This document shows positions 17,573-26,700 of a DNA stretch of 64,000 bases, piece by piece. The stretch lies in the NCBI GenBank assembly GCA_947367255.1, contig CANBCZ010000008.1, positions 17,412 to 81,411 of the forward strand, read 5' to 3'. Every line of letters begins with the position of its first letter. Within the stretch, counting starts at the first letter, position 1. The stretch comes from an uncultured Alistipes sp. (GTDB lineage Bacteria; Bacteroidota; Bacteroidia; Bacteroidales; Rikenellaceae). The notes beneath the pieces were generated by a model, which saw only the letters and a list, made by a program, of their open reading frames with translations, ran no database searches and was not told the DNA's origin. The position numbers and the translations under genes were made by a program.

Positions 17573-17600
17573 AAAGAGCGGGAATTACCCACTCTTTATT
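17573..17600 (-). terminator. Terminator after fabD
   Basis: Minus-strand arms AAAGAGTGGG and CCCGCTCTTT around a TAATT loop (17597-17573), followed by further T residues. It lies 32 bases after the fabD stop and just upstream of the ROK gene leader. Confidence 0.7.
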
Positions 17601-17628
17601 AAATTTTTTTCGGAAAATCTTAAAAAAA

Positions 17629-18507
17629 TTAAAGGATGCTGACCGAATCGACCTCTACTTCAGTGTTTGTCTTGCGTATAAGTCCCTGAAGTACAGTGCC
17701 GCAGCCAACTTCGGTAAATGAAGTGATGCCGTCGGCAATCATTCTCTCTACGCACTGCGTCCAGCGTACGGGAGCGGTGAGCTGCTTGATAAGATTTGCC
17801 TTGATCTGCTCGGGGTCGGTGTGCGGCTGAGCATCTACATTCTGATATATCGGACAGCGAGGGGTCGAGAATGTCGCCTCGAGGGTCGCCTGCTCAAGCT
17901 CTGCGCGGGCACTCTCCATCAGTGGCGAGTGGAACGCTCCGCCAACTGGAAGGAGCAGCGCACGGCGAATACCTGCTGCCTTGAGTGCCTCGCAAGCCGC
18001 CTTTACAGCCTCCTCTGTGCCGGAGATTACGGTCTGACCCGGCGCGTTGTAGTTTGCTGCGACAACTACACCCTCGGTCTTGTGGCAAATATCCTCGATT
18101 GTGGCGATGTCGGTCGTAATTACGGCAGCCATAGCACCCTGCTCGGCAAGGCAAGCCTTGTGCATCGCTGCGGCACGCTTGGCTACGAGTGTCAGTCCCT
18201 GCTCAAATGAGAGGGCACCTGCGGCAACAAGTGCCGAGAACTCGCCCAACGAGTGACCGGCAACGGCATCGGGGGTGATGTTCATAACCTTTGCGAGGAT
18301 TACAGAGTGGAGAAATACTGCGGGCTGTGTGACATTTGTCGCGCGCAACTGCTCGGCTGTGCCGTTAAACATGATGTCGGAGATTCTGAAGCCCAAAATC
18401 TCGTTTGCACGCTCGAACATCTCTGCCGCTACTGCGGAACTATCGTATAACTCTTTGCCCATACCGGGATACTGCGATCCCTGACCCGGAAAAATGTATG
18501 CCTTCAT
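17629..18507 (-). CDS. fabD: malonyl-CoA:ACP transacylase
   Basis: Transfers malonyl from CoA to acyl carrier protein, the chain-extender step of type II fatty-acid synthesis. 292 residues. PGQGSQYPGMGKEL at residues 8-21, the nucleophile motif GHSLGEFSALV (Ser at about 91), and the downstream GGAFHSPLM with the catalytic His identify it. It stands alone here, away from other fab genes, with its own consensus promoter and terminator. Confidence 0.96.
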   Translation of the reverse strand: MKAYIFPGQGSQYPGMGKELYDSSAVAAEMFERANEILGFRISDIMFNGTAEQLRATNVTQPAVFLHSVILAKVMNITPDAVAGHSLGEFSALVAAGALSFEQGLTLVAKRAAAMHKACLAEQGAMAAVITTDIATIEDICHKTEGVVVAANYNAPGQTVISGTEEAVKAACEALKAAGIRRALLLPVGGAFHSPLMESARAELEQATLEATFSTPRCPIYQNVDAQPHTDPEQIKANLIKQLTAPVRWTQCVERMIADGITSFTEVGCGTVLQGLIRKTNTEVEVDSVSIL

Positions 18508-18526
18508 AACTTCAATTTTACAGATG

Positions 18527-18557
18527 CAAAGTTAATCCTTTTTCGACTATAAACAAA
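18527..18557 (-). promoter_or_regulatory. Bacteroidota-type promoter for fabD
   Basis: Minus strand: TTTG (18557-18554), exactly 19 bases, TAACTTTG (18534-18527), fabD ATG at 18507. The -33 element sits in the T-tract of the preceding terminator. Confidence 0.75.
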
Positions 18558-18582
18558 AAATCCCGCAATCTGCGGGATTTTA
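18555..18582. terminator. Terminator after the 18.6-kb lipoprotein
   Basis: Perfect arms ATCCCGCA and TGCGGGAT (18560-18578) around a 3-base loop with six T residues on the minus strand, 15 bases past the lipoprotein stop. A T-run on the other strand makes it potentially bidirectional. Confidence 0.8.
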
Positions 18583-18594
18583 TCACTTATCTCT

Positions 18595-19104
18595 CTACTC
18601 GGCTGTGCCCTCCTCGAGATATTTGGACTCGTACTCGGCGCGCTCCTCTGCACTACCTATTCTGCCGTGGAGAACCTTTGCCTCGAAGTCGTCGCTCTGA
18701 GGTGTCGGCAGAGTGCCGATAAGGGTGAAGTTGCCGTTCTTGCAACTCTCGACATAGAGCGTGCCGACAGCTGTGTCGGGTGCTGTGGAGAGCAGCTGCG
18801 GATCGGTGAGGGTAAGACTCTGCGCTGCGCTGTCAAACTCCCAATTTAGAGTGTTGTAGAGCAGCGGATAGGATATCTGACCGTTCGGAACAACAAAGTA
18901 ACAACGGCGACAAGTGCCGTCAGCGTAGAGAACCCAGTCGCAGTAGTCGCTGTACTTCTCTTTTAACGCTCCGTCGGTCTCAATGTTTACAATCAAAACG
19001 CCCTCTAACGCAGCATCAATAAAATCCTCGGATGTAACATCACTGCTGTTACAAGATACCATCGCCATAAGGCTCATGGCCAAAATCACCCACAACTTTT
19101 TCAT
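18595..19104 (-). CDS. Small lipoprotein of the DGTCR family
   Basis: 169 residues. The signal MKKLWVILAMSLMAMVSC ends in a lipobox Cys at about 18. The mature part contains LYADGTCRRCYF, YPLLYNTLNWEFD, SLTLTDPQLL, NFTLIGTLPTP and a YESKYLEE end, matching the lipoproteins at 5502-6155 and 19235-19876 in motif order. Function unknown. The conserved DGTCR and tyrosine/tryptophan strands suggest a small beta-sheet domain. It has its own terminator and a weak promoter upstream, so it seems to be a single-gene unit. Confidence 0.7.
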   Translation of the reverse strand: MKKLWVILAMSLMAMVSCNSSDVTSEDFIDAALEGVLIVNIETDGALKEKYSDYCDWVLYADGTCRRCYFVVPNGQISYPLLYNTLNWEFDSAAQSLTLTDPQLLSTAPDTAVGTLYVESCKNGNFTLIGTLPTPQSDDFEAKVLHGRIGSAEERAEYESKYLEEGTAE

Positions 19105-19150
19105 AGTATAGGTATGCTCTCTAAATTAGTAAATTATCGTTTCCGTTACG

Positions 19151-19184
19151 CAAAGGTATAAAAAATATCTAAAAAAAGAACAAA
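19151..19184 (-). promoter_or_regulatory. Possible promoter for the 18.6-kb lipoprotein
   Basis: Minus strand TACCTTTG (19158-19151) is a good -7 box. The nearest TTTG (19184-19181) is 22 bases upstream, longer than usual, so the -33 assignment is weak. Confidence 0.4.
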
Positions 19185-19188
19185 TAGT

Positions 19189-19213
19189 CAAAAAAATCCC
19201 GCCGAAGCGGGAT
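19189..19213 (-). terminator. Terminator after the 19.2-kb lipoprotein
   Basis: Minus-strand arms ATCCCGC/GCGGGAT around a CGAA-type tetraloop (19213-19196), followed by seven T residues. It is 21 bases past the stop of the 19235-19876 gene. Confidence 0.8.
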
Positions 19214-19234
19214 CTTTATCGGGTGAGTCAAATA

Positions 19235-19876
19235 CTACTGTGCGCAGCAAGGGTAGTCCTCTTCGTTGTAGTATACCTCTTCAAACTCAGCTCTTGCCTC
19301 AGCACCCTGGATTTCGAATTTATACTTGTATGTATAATCCTTGATGCAGGTATTTGGGAGTTCTCCGTCAATCATTAAGATGCCATCCTTGTACGAAACA
19401 ATCTTAATTGTAGTTTTTGGATCTTTGTTTCGCTTTGCTAAATCTTCTGCGGTGATAGTAATTGTAGACTCTGCCTTGTTGCAACTCCACTGCCAAGTAT
19501 CATACAATCCTCTTGGGTGATTTTCAATATCTTTCAAGCGTTCCTCGCAATTGCTATATAGACCGCTCGTATATCCTAATCGACAAGTGCCGTCGTTATA
19601 GAATGCCATATAGTTCAAACCAAAATCGTAGAATTTTGCACCTACAGTACCAAATACAGCTTCATCCCAAGCTTTGATACACTTATCACCCTCCATAACC
19701 TCACAGCCACGAGGAACGCAAACACCCATTAGTAAGTCATTGATAAGCATATCCATAATATCTTCTGTTACACGACTCTCGTTATCCGCATCGTTCGGAG
19801 TATTAGCCACGGAGTCGCACGATGTAGCGGCAAGCATAAACAATGCTGCAAATAAGAATAACTTTCTCATAACCAT
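19235..19876 (-). CDS. Lipoprotein of the DGTCR family
   Basis: 213 residues if started at 19876; a start two codons later (19870, MRKLFLF) is equally possible. The signal RKLFLFAALFMLAATSC ends in a lipobox Cys. The body has FYNDGTCRLGYTS, DTWQWSCN, STITITAED, KIVSYKDGILMIDGELPN and AEFEEVYYNEED, the same motif order as the 18.6-kb and 5.5-kb lipoproteins but with insertions between motifs. Function unknown. It is followed by its own terminator, and lies directly downstream of the C10 protease gene with a 67-base gap. Confidence 0.68.
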   Translation of the reverse strand: MVMRKLFLFAALFMLAATSCDSVANTPNDADNESRVTEDIMDMLINDLLMGVCVPRGCEVMEGDKCIKAWDEAVFGTVGAKFYDFGLNYMAFYNDGTCRLGYTSGLYSNCEERLKDIENHPRGLYDTWQWSCNKAESTITITAEDLAKRNKDPKTTIKIVSYKDGILMIDGELPNTCIKDYTYKYKFEIQGAEARAEFEEVYYNEEDYPCCAQ

Positions 19877-19943
19877 AACGTTTTAATAATTAGACACCCT
19901 TCACAAGGGTAATAAAAATATTTTGATTTTGCAAATTTATACA

Positions 19944-21257
19944 TTAATAACTGTACATTTTTAATGTTAAGTCATACTTATAATCATCTCCTGAACCAGA
20001 ATCTGGGACATCTCCAATACCTGGCTCGATGTAATTATTAACAATACGACAATCGAAAATATCTCCAATATAATATCCGTCACAATGACCACCCCAACCG
20101 AAATTGCAATGTATTCTGTCGAAGTATTCATTGGTTATGGTGTATTCAGGGGTTACAGAGTCAACCGGACCTTCTACTTCTGACGCAGTAGTAGTACGAA
20201 TTAGATAATCTTTCCATCCGTCAACAATCCAGGCGTGACCTTTATTTGAGGTGGTTCTGCCTGTCATAATTACAGGTTTATTATTCTGAACTATTTCTTT
20301 AATATCTTCACAACTGTATTCGTCATAGGTGCAATCAAAACCGACCATTCGTAGGTAATTTAACATTATTGTTGTACTTGAACCGGCATAACCGCTTGAA
20401 TAATTTATGCCAATTGAGCATCCAATATTGTAAATAAATTTTGCCACTTCTCTTTTTGAAAAAATTGTAGGATCCAATACACTAATCCCACCGCCGATTA
20501 TAGTGCCACCTCCGATATGACCACCATCGATTATTTCACCAATTTGTTTTGCTTTGTATTCGCAATCTTCAAGTAAACTCCATGATACGGTGTATCCATT
20601 GATCACATCAGGACATCTGTGATAATATAAGAATTGACCAATTGCAATAGCGCCGCAACCCGCAGAAACAGAACTTCCATCTGCTTTTACACAAAGGTCA
20701 TTATATGGACTGCCTTGGCTCCACTTTGTCTTTAACATCGGAGGAACATTGACGTTGTAAATTGTGTCTACAACTGTGTGGCCAGGAGCGGGAAGAAGAC
20801 CAACGGAGTTTGCGCTTGCAACACTTATAGCATAATCCTCAATCATTGATGCCATATATGCAGAGATATCCTCCATATCATCGTTTGCAAAGTCCTCGGC
20901 TGTCAGTACGTCAGTATCCAAGACAGCGATAACTGGTTTCAACCGCGTATCTGCAGCAACAACAGCAGAGCCTTGACCCTCACCAAACTCCACGATATAG
21001 AGCAAATTATTGTCAAGAGCATTTCCCGAGCGAGTAACTGCACCAACCAACGGCTTGATAGACTTAACCTCGCGCTGAGTTCCCTCTGCGCGAGTTCCCT
21101 CATCGATGAATTTTAGCTCACTATAGAGATTTTTCAGAGCTTGCTCCTTTGAAATCTTTGTTGTAGCGTTCTGCTTCATACTAACTACAACCTCGTCGTG
21201 ATTAGTTGCACACGACACCAGCATTACTGCTGTGAAAATAGCTAAAAGTTTTTTCAT
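19944..21257 (-). CDS. C10-family (streptopain-like) cysteine peptidase, lipoprotein
   Basis: 437 residues. MKKLLAIFTAVMLVSC is a lipoprotein signal (Cys16). Residues about 30-165 form the Spi-type propeptide region that keeps such enzymes inactive until cleaved. The catalytic Cys201 is in SAGCGAIAIGQFLYYH and His341 in NKGHAWIVDGW; CNFGWGGHCDGYY near residue 395 is the conserved Trp/Gly loop. The enzyme should act outside the cytoplasm. The gene is AT-richer than the housekeeping genes around it. The DUF3244-like gene lies 42 bases upstream on the same strand, an arrangement known for Bacteroides C10 proteases and their small partner proteins. Confidence 0.9.
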   Translation of the reverse strand: MKKLLAIFTAVMLVSCATNHDEVVVSMKQNATTKISKEQALKNLYSELKFIDEGTRAEGTQREVKSIKPLVGAVTRSGNALDNNLLYIVEFGEGQGSAVVAADTRLKPVIAVLDTDVLTAEDFANDDMEDISAYMASMIEDYAISVASANSVGLLPAPGHTVVDTIYNVNVPPMLKTKWSQGSPYNDLCVKADGSSVSAGCGAIAIGQFLYYHRCPDVINGYTVSWSLLEDCEYKAKQIGEIIDGGHIGGGTIIGGGISVLDPTIFSKREVAKFIYNIGCSIGINYSSGYAGSSTTIMLNYLRMVGFDCTYDEYSCEDIKEIVQNNKPVIMTGRTTSNKGHAWIVDGWKDYLIRTTTASEVEGPVDSVTPEYTITNEYFDRIHCNFGWGGHCDGYYIGDIFDCRIVNNYIEPGIGDVPDSGSGDDYKYDLTLKMYSY

Positions 21258-21299
21258 AGTAGTTAATTTTTTAAGGTTAATATATATAAATATAGGTAT

Positions 21300-21725
21300 C
21301 TACAGCGCAAACTCTCCGTAGTATGTGCCGGATGTTTGGGTTTCGATAGTGATGGTGTAGCAACCCGCGATAGGCTCGATGTCGATAATCGCAACCCCGT
21401 CACTACTCTCTGCGTTGCAATACCATAAGCTGCCCAAAGAGGTATTGACAACGGTTACAAAGACAGTGCCCATATCATGAGCAAAGAATAGTTGAATTGT
21501 GTCGTTTGCGCACCAACCGCTAATAGCAGAGAGTGAACGAGGTCTATTTCCTACTTGACCCGGCTCAGGGTCAAGTTTCTCAAACGGAATTGGTGGCGGT
21601 GTTGGAGTAGGCGTAGGCGTAGGTGGTGGAGTCTGTGGTGGATCCTGAGGAATCTCATCATCAGCAAACACATTTGGTGTAGCCAGAAGACTTGCCAAAA
21701 GGAGAAGGGTAAAAATCTTTTTCAT
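21300..21725 (-). CDS. Small secreted DUF3244-like protein with Pro/Thr linker
   Basis: 141 residues. A cleavable signal (MKKIFTLLLLASLLATPNVFA) is followed by an acidic/proline segment with a PTPTPTP repeat (about residues 30-50) and a C-terminal beta-sandwich-like region ending CYTITIETQTSGTYYGEFAL, the layout of DUF3244 proteins. Such small proteins often neighbour C10 proteases in Bacteroidales and some have been studied as protease inhibitors, so a role as inhibitor or partner of the adjacent protease is a reasonable inference. The repeated Pro-Thr codons make a short tandem DNA repeat that could vary in length. Confidence 0.7.
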   Translation of the reverse strand: MKKIFTLLLLASLLATPNVFADDEIPQDPPQTPPPTPTPTPTPPPIPFEKLDPEPGQVGNRPRSLSAISGWCANDTIQLFFAHDMGTVFVTVVNTSLGSLWYCNAESSDGVAIIDIEPIAGCYTITIETQTSGTYYGEFAL

Positions 21726-21934
21726 AGGTCTAAATTTAGTAGTCTTATTCTAAAACAAAATTACAACCTATAATACAAAAATAAGAAAAAAGGTTCAATA
21801 AAACGATTACACAGTGCTCTTGTAAATGTTTGGTAATCAGAGTATTAGCTGTTGAATAAAATGCGATTTGATTACAGAACGCTTAACTCATTGATTATTA
21901 GATAGTTGTATGTAATATATTGATTTGCAGTGTT

Positions 21935-23578
21935 TTATGCAAATAGAGATATGAATAGCTCTTTGTGTGTGGTATTGGCTTTTGTTATTTTAGATTTGAG
22001 TCGAGATTTGCGCGTGGCGACCGTTCCTATCTCGCAATTTAGGAATACGGCTATTGCCTGATTTGAAAAGCCTGCAAAGATGTAGCACAGCATTCGTAAT
22101 TCGTCTTCGCGTAATTGGGGCATTTCGTTTCGCACCTTTGTGATAGCATTATTGTAACAAATATTCACTATATCCTCGATATTTGCAAGAACCTTTGCAT
22201 CGGATCTAAATGAAGATATGAGATTGTTTATCTTGTTATAGATAACAATCTGCTTCTTCGCATCTGTTGGTTGCTCGTAGTACAAATTGCATATTTCATC
22301 AAATATGTCAAAATGCCCCTTTGCTGAAGCTTGTAGCTTTGCTGCAATTTCTTTATTTTGACTCTCTATAGATTTTCTGATATCAGCAATGACAGCTATG
22401 TTATTTTCTATTTGGCGTCTCTGCTGCAGAGCCTTTTTACGGCTATATATAGCTGCCGCAACTACGCAGACGGCAATTGCAGTCAATAATATTATATATA
22501 TTCTTTTTTGTTGTTCTGATCTGTTCTTTGCATTGATAGCTTTTTGCTCAAAATATTTTCCTACAGAGTGATTTAATGGACCGCCTGCATTCTTGGCTGC
22601 AATATTAAACTGAATCTCTAAACTCTTATTATAGATGTCATATCCTTTGTTGATTTGGTTGTTTAATATTGCAATTTTTGATGTGTATAGATACATTGCA
22701 GATGAATCCAAATCATCTTTTGCATATTTCCAACCTTTATCAAGCAAATTCTTTGATTTGCAAAGCTCGCCTTTATGTGCAAAAACGGTTGCGGCAGCTC
22801 CGCATATATTGGAATAATTATATAATGAGGTTCCGAACTTATTCTCTCCCTCTTGTATTAGTTTAAGGGCATTATTCGTGTCGGATATATTTTCATATAT
22901 AATAATAAGTGTACGATATGACCACAAAATAATTTGCTTGTGGTTGATACTCTCTGCCAAATTTATTGCATCGTTTAGGTACGATATACTTTGTTTGTGG
23001 CGATTGAGTTTCTCGCAAGTCGCTCCCTTCCAGTACAACTGAAAAGCCATATGTTGTTTAAGTCCCGCAGCTTTGTAGTATTGGTACGATTGTTCGGCGT
23101 ATTTGTAAGCCTTTTCGTAGTGAAAATGTTTGTTGTACATTACTCCCAAATTTGAGTACAGCAACCCCTTGAGGTAGTTATTATCGACGGCGTCGGTATA
23201 TTGGGCGGCGTCGAGGAACGAGAGGGTAGCGGGGAGTATATCGCCGGCGTTCTCCTGTGTGCGACCGAGGTAGTAGTAGGCGGTCATACGCTGTTCGGGG
23301 GTGCCATAGAGGTCGTAGAAGTCTGCCGAGTAGCGGATAAGCGAGTCGGAGGCGATATCGATATAGTTTTTGTCTAATGCGGCGGAGTAGAGCACGCCAT
23401 AGCGGGCGCGCACAGGCGGAAGAAGCACTGCGTAGCGGCGAATGGAGCGCATAGTGGTAAGTGCCGAGTCGGGGCACTCGCCGATTTGTCTTTCGGCGGT
23501 ATCGAGAATCTCCGAGATGTGAAACAGCTGGCAGCTGCACATCAGGCACGAGAGTAGTATAAGCAGTCCCCTAACCAT
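21935..23578 (-). CDS. TPR sensor-regulator with one internal TM and C-terminal HTH
   Basis: 547 residues. The N-terminal signal has a possible lipobox (MVRGLLILLSCLMCSC). TPR-like helices span about residues 95-330. One transmembrane helix follows (about 365-385, IYIILLTAIAVCVVAAAIYS), then a coiled coil (KKALQQRRQIENNIAVIADI onward). The C-terminal LuxR-like HTH is LREDELRMLCYIFAGFSNQAIAVFLNCEIG followed by ATRKSRLKSKI. This matches the common Bacteroidales membrane-spanning regulator with periplasmic TPRs (DUF6377-like). The target may be the neighbouring surface genes, by inference. The first ~140 codons are clearly more G+C-rich than the remainder. Confidence 0.82.
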   Translation of the reverse strand: MVRGLLILLSCLMCSCQLFHISEILDTAERQIGECPDSALTTMRSIRRYAVLLPPVRARYGVLYSAALDKNYIDIASDSLIRYSADFYDLYGTPEQRMTAYYYLGRTQENAGDILPATLSFLDAAQYTDAVDNNYLKGLLYSNLGVMYNKHFHYEKAYKYAEQSYQYYKAAGLKQHMAFQLYWKGATCEKLNRHKQSISYLNDAINLAESINHKQIILWSYRTLIIIYENISDTNNALKLIQEGENKFGTSLYNYSNICGAAATVFAHKGELCKSKNLLDKGWKYAKDDLDSSAMYLYTSKIAILNNQINKGYDIYNKSLEIQFNIAAKNAGGPLNHSVGKYFEQKAINAKNRSEQQKRIYIILLTAIAVCVVAAAIYSRKKALQQRRQIENNIAVIADIRKSIESQNKEIAAKLQASAKGHFDIFDEICNLYYEQPTDAKKQIVIYNKINNLISSFRSDAKVLANIEDIVNICYNNAITKVRNEMPQLREDELRMLCYIFAGFSNQAIAVFLNCEIGTVATRKSRLKSKITKANTTHKELFISLFA

Positions 23579-23596
23579 AACTGACCAATTATTCTG

Positions 23597-23627
23597 TAAA
23601 GGTAGTAAAAAAATAGTGAAAGGCGAA
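23597..23627 (-). promoter_or_regulatory. Possible promoter for the TPR regulator
   Basis: Minus strand TTCG (23627-23624), 19 bases, TACCTTTA (23604-23597), start codon at 23578. Spacing is ideal but each box has one mismatch. Confidence 0.4.
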
Positions 23628-23718
23628 CGAAAAGGTAATTTTATTGATGATTGTAGGAAGATAGGGTGCTGAGTTGTATTATATTAATAGGAAATAATAA
23701 ACAACATTACGATACGAT

Positions 23719-26700
23719 ATGAAACGATTTAGTTTTATTGCGTTGCTTTGTTCGATTTTTGCACTCTCTTGTGAGCAGTCGAATATCGACAATGGTGGCG
23801 ATGTAGCAAAACAGATTACCTCTGTGGAGGCGACAATAGAGGGTGGCTCGCGTGTCTCGGCAACTCTGGGCAGCAACGAGCAGATGCAGCTTAAGTGGAG
23901 CAGTGGCGACAAGCTCTGCGTGACCGACCTTGCAGCAAAGACTACATTTTCATTGCGCGTGGGTTCCGGCACGACAAAGGGTACATTTGTCGGTACATTC
24001 GGCACAAAGAGCAGTGCTGTATATGCGGCATATCCGACATCGGCAATAAAGATTGACGGCAGCAGGGCGAAGATGACTATTCCGACCGAGCAGAGCTACT
24101 CGACAACAAAGGGTCAGAACATTGAGGATAAGCTTCAGCTCTTTGGCACAATCGGCGAGGACGGCTCTGTGGTTATGTATCCCGTTGCGGCGATTGTGAA
24201 TTTCGACATTATGATAGCTGACGACTGCAAGGTATATTCAGTGACTATGAGTGCCGAGAAGCTGGGCCTTGCAGGCGAGGGTGTCGTTATCCTTGACTCT
24301 GCAACGCTGAGCAGCGCAAAGAGCAACAGCGTGACGCTGACCTACTCGCAGCCTGAGGCGTCTCCTTCGAAGGGCGGCTGGGCAGTTGTTGCACCGGTAG
24401 ATTTCAAATCTTCGACCGATAATATCACCTACAGCGTGGTGACAAACAAGGGTACCTACACCTTCTGCCATACACCTAACCACAAGTTGGAGGCGGGCGA
24501 GGTCTACACTATTCAGCTCTCGATAGATAAATTTACACAGGTAGCCGACAAGAATAACCTCAAGCAGGGAGAGTTCCACTACAGCGGAGGTATGCCTATC
24601 CAGCAGCCGGAGCCAGATCCGGATCCGGAGGTCGATGCAAATCTCAATGTGCGCCTTGTTCGTGCAACAGACTCGACACTTTCCATTGGTTGGACCATTA
24701 CGGCGGCAAATATCCCGTATGTGTCGGATATTGTTCCAAATCTCTCGGCAGACTACTCTGTAGATATTGAAAAGGAGTACAAGGTAGCACTCTATCGCGA
24801 TGCCGCTTGTACAGATCTTGTATACAGCGTCTCTAAGGTTCAGTATAACACCTATGACAACTCTGCGCTGTTCAAGAATCCGAATGTGCCGCCACGATTT
24901 ATCTTTGCCGGTCTGGAGCCGTCTACAAAGTACTTCGTAAAGGTATTCAACATCACCGACGGAACATCTAACGCAACACCGGTACAGATGACCACAGCGG
25001 CTATGTTGGCACATAAGTCGAGCGTTGTTACCGAAAACGCGACATTTGGCGATTTGATTCTGTACGAGAACTTCTCGAAGCTTGTCTATGCCGGCGACTT
25101 GACTGCCCGTGCAGCAGGTGTGTCGCGTACAGACAGAAATAAATTGCAGTCATTCGACGGGGCTGCACTTGTCGGAGAGATTATTCCAAGCAACAGTGGA
25201 TACTACACCATAGATGCCGGTGCCGAGATGGGATTGTTCAATACTATGGCGGGGTTGATTGATGATGTATGCCTGGACGATTGGGGCTGGATTGGCGGTA
25301 AAGAGGATGCCAACGGAGGCTCTGTGTGCGCTCGTCCCGGTTATATAAAGATCGGTACTTCAGGTAACCGTGCATTTGTCTGCACCCCTCTCCTTAAGGC
25401 AATACCTGCCGATAAGCTGGCAACTTTGCGTGTAGTATTCAATGCTGCGCCTAATGGTCCGCACTCAAACGAATTGGCAAATGTGTCGGAGAAGTTCGTG
25501 GCTGTTCAGGCTCTGTCGGGAGCAAATATCTCGGCTGATAACAACCTTGTGACCTACAAAGAGGTTGTCGATAGGGTTGAGTTTACCCTTGAGGGCGATA
25601 GAATTTCGGATTGGCGCGAGTATACCGTAACCCTTAAGGATGTCCCTTATGGCAGCTCTGTAGCAATTGGTGGTGCATTGGAGGGTACCAAGTCAAATCG
25701 TATGGAGATTGACGATATCCGTATCTATATCGAGGATTTGGTGGATGCTCCGGAGGCTGTTGTGGCAAAGGGTACTATCACATATACAGATGGCACTCCG
25801 GCTGTCGGCGTGAGCGTCTCTGACGGCTTTACTGTGGTTCAGACTAACGAGAATGGAGAGTATATCCTCACTCCGCATCCTGATACTTGGTATATCTACT
25901 ACACTATCCCTGCAGATTGTCAGGTGCCAATAAACAGCTATGGTCAGCCGGCATTCTTTACCAAGTACACTCCTACACGAAAGCAGTATGACTTTAAGCT
26001 CACTAAGCTTGCGGGTGGTAAGGAGACTCAGTTCTCGCTCTTCTGCCTTGCCGATCCGCAGTGTAAGGATGCAACACACCGTAACCGATTCAATAACGAG
26101 TCTATTCCGGATATCAAGGCTCACTCAGCGGCAAAGAAGATCCCTTGCTATGGTATCACTCTGGGCGATGTTGCCTACTCTGAGGGTAACCGTAATAGTT
26201 CGGGTCAGATGACCTACCTGCGTGATCATATGTCACAGAAAAATGCGGGTATTCCTATCTTCCAGACTATGGGTAACCACGACTACACATTCTTCAACGA
26301 GACAAATCCTATTGCTCCGGACGAGACCTCTTCGACCTACAATATCAAAATTCAGCGAACATTTGAGACTGTCTTTGGTCCTATCAACTACTCGTTCGAT
26401 CGTGGCGATGTTCATATCGTGGGTATGCGAGATATTATCTTTAATACCGACTATGATGCAAGCTACTACTCTGTAGGTTTCCTTGATGAGCAGTATCAGT
26501 GGCTTAAGCAGGATCTTGCCCTTGTTCCGAAGGATAAGATTGTTATCCTCTGCGTTCATATTCCGATTGCCAATTCGTCAAAGAGAAATGTCCAGAAGGT
26601 AATTCAGCTGCTCCAGCAGTTCAAGGAGGCTCATATTATGTCGGGTCACACCCACTATCAGCGCAATGAGCCGACCCTCTCCGGTGGTGTCTATGAGCAT

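Noticed and set aside
21580..21640. CRISPR-like or satellite repeat
   Set aside because: The repeated GGCGTAGGCGTA-type units encode the Pro-Thr linker of the DUF3244-like protein; there are no spacers.
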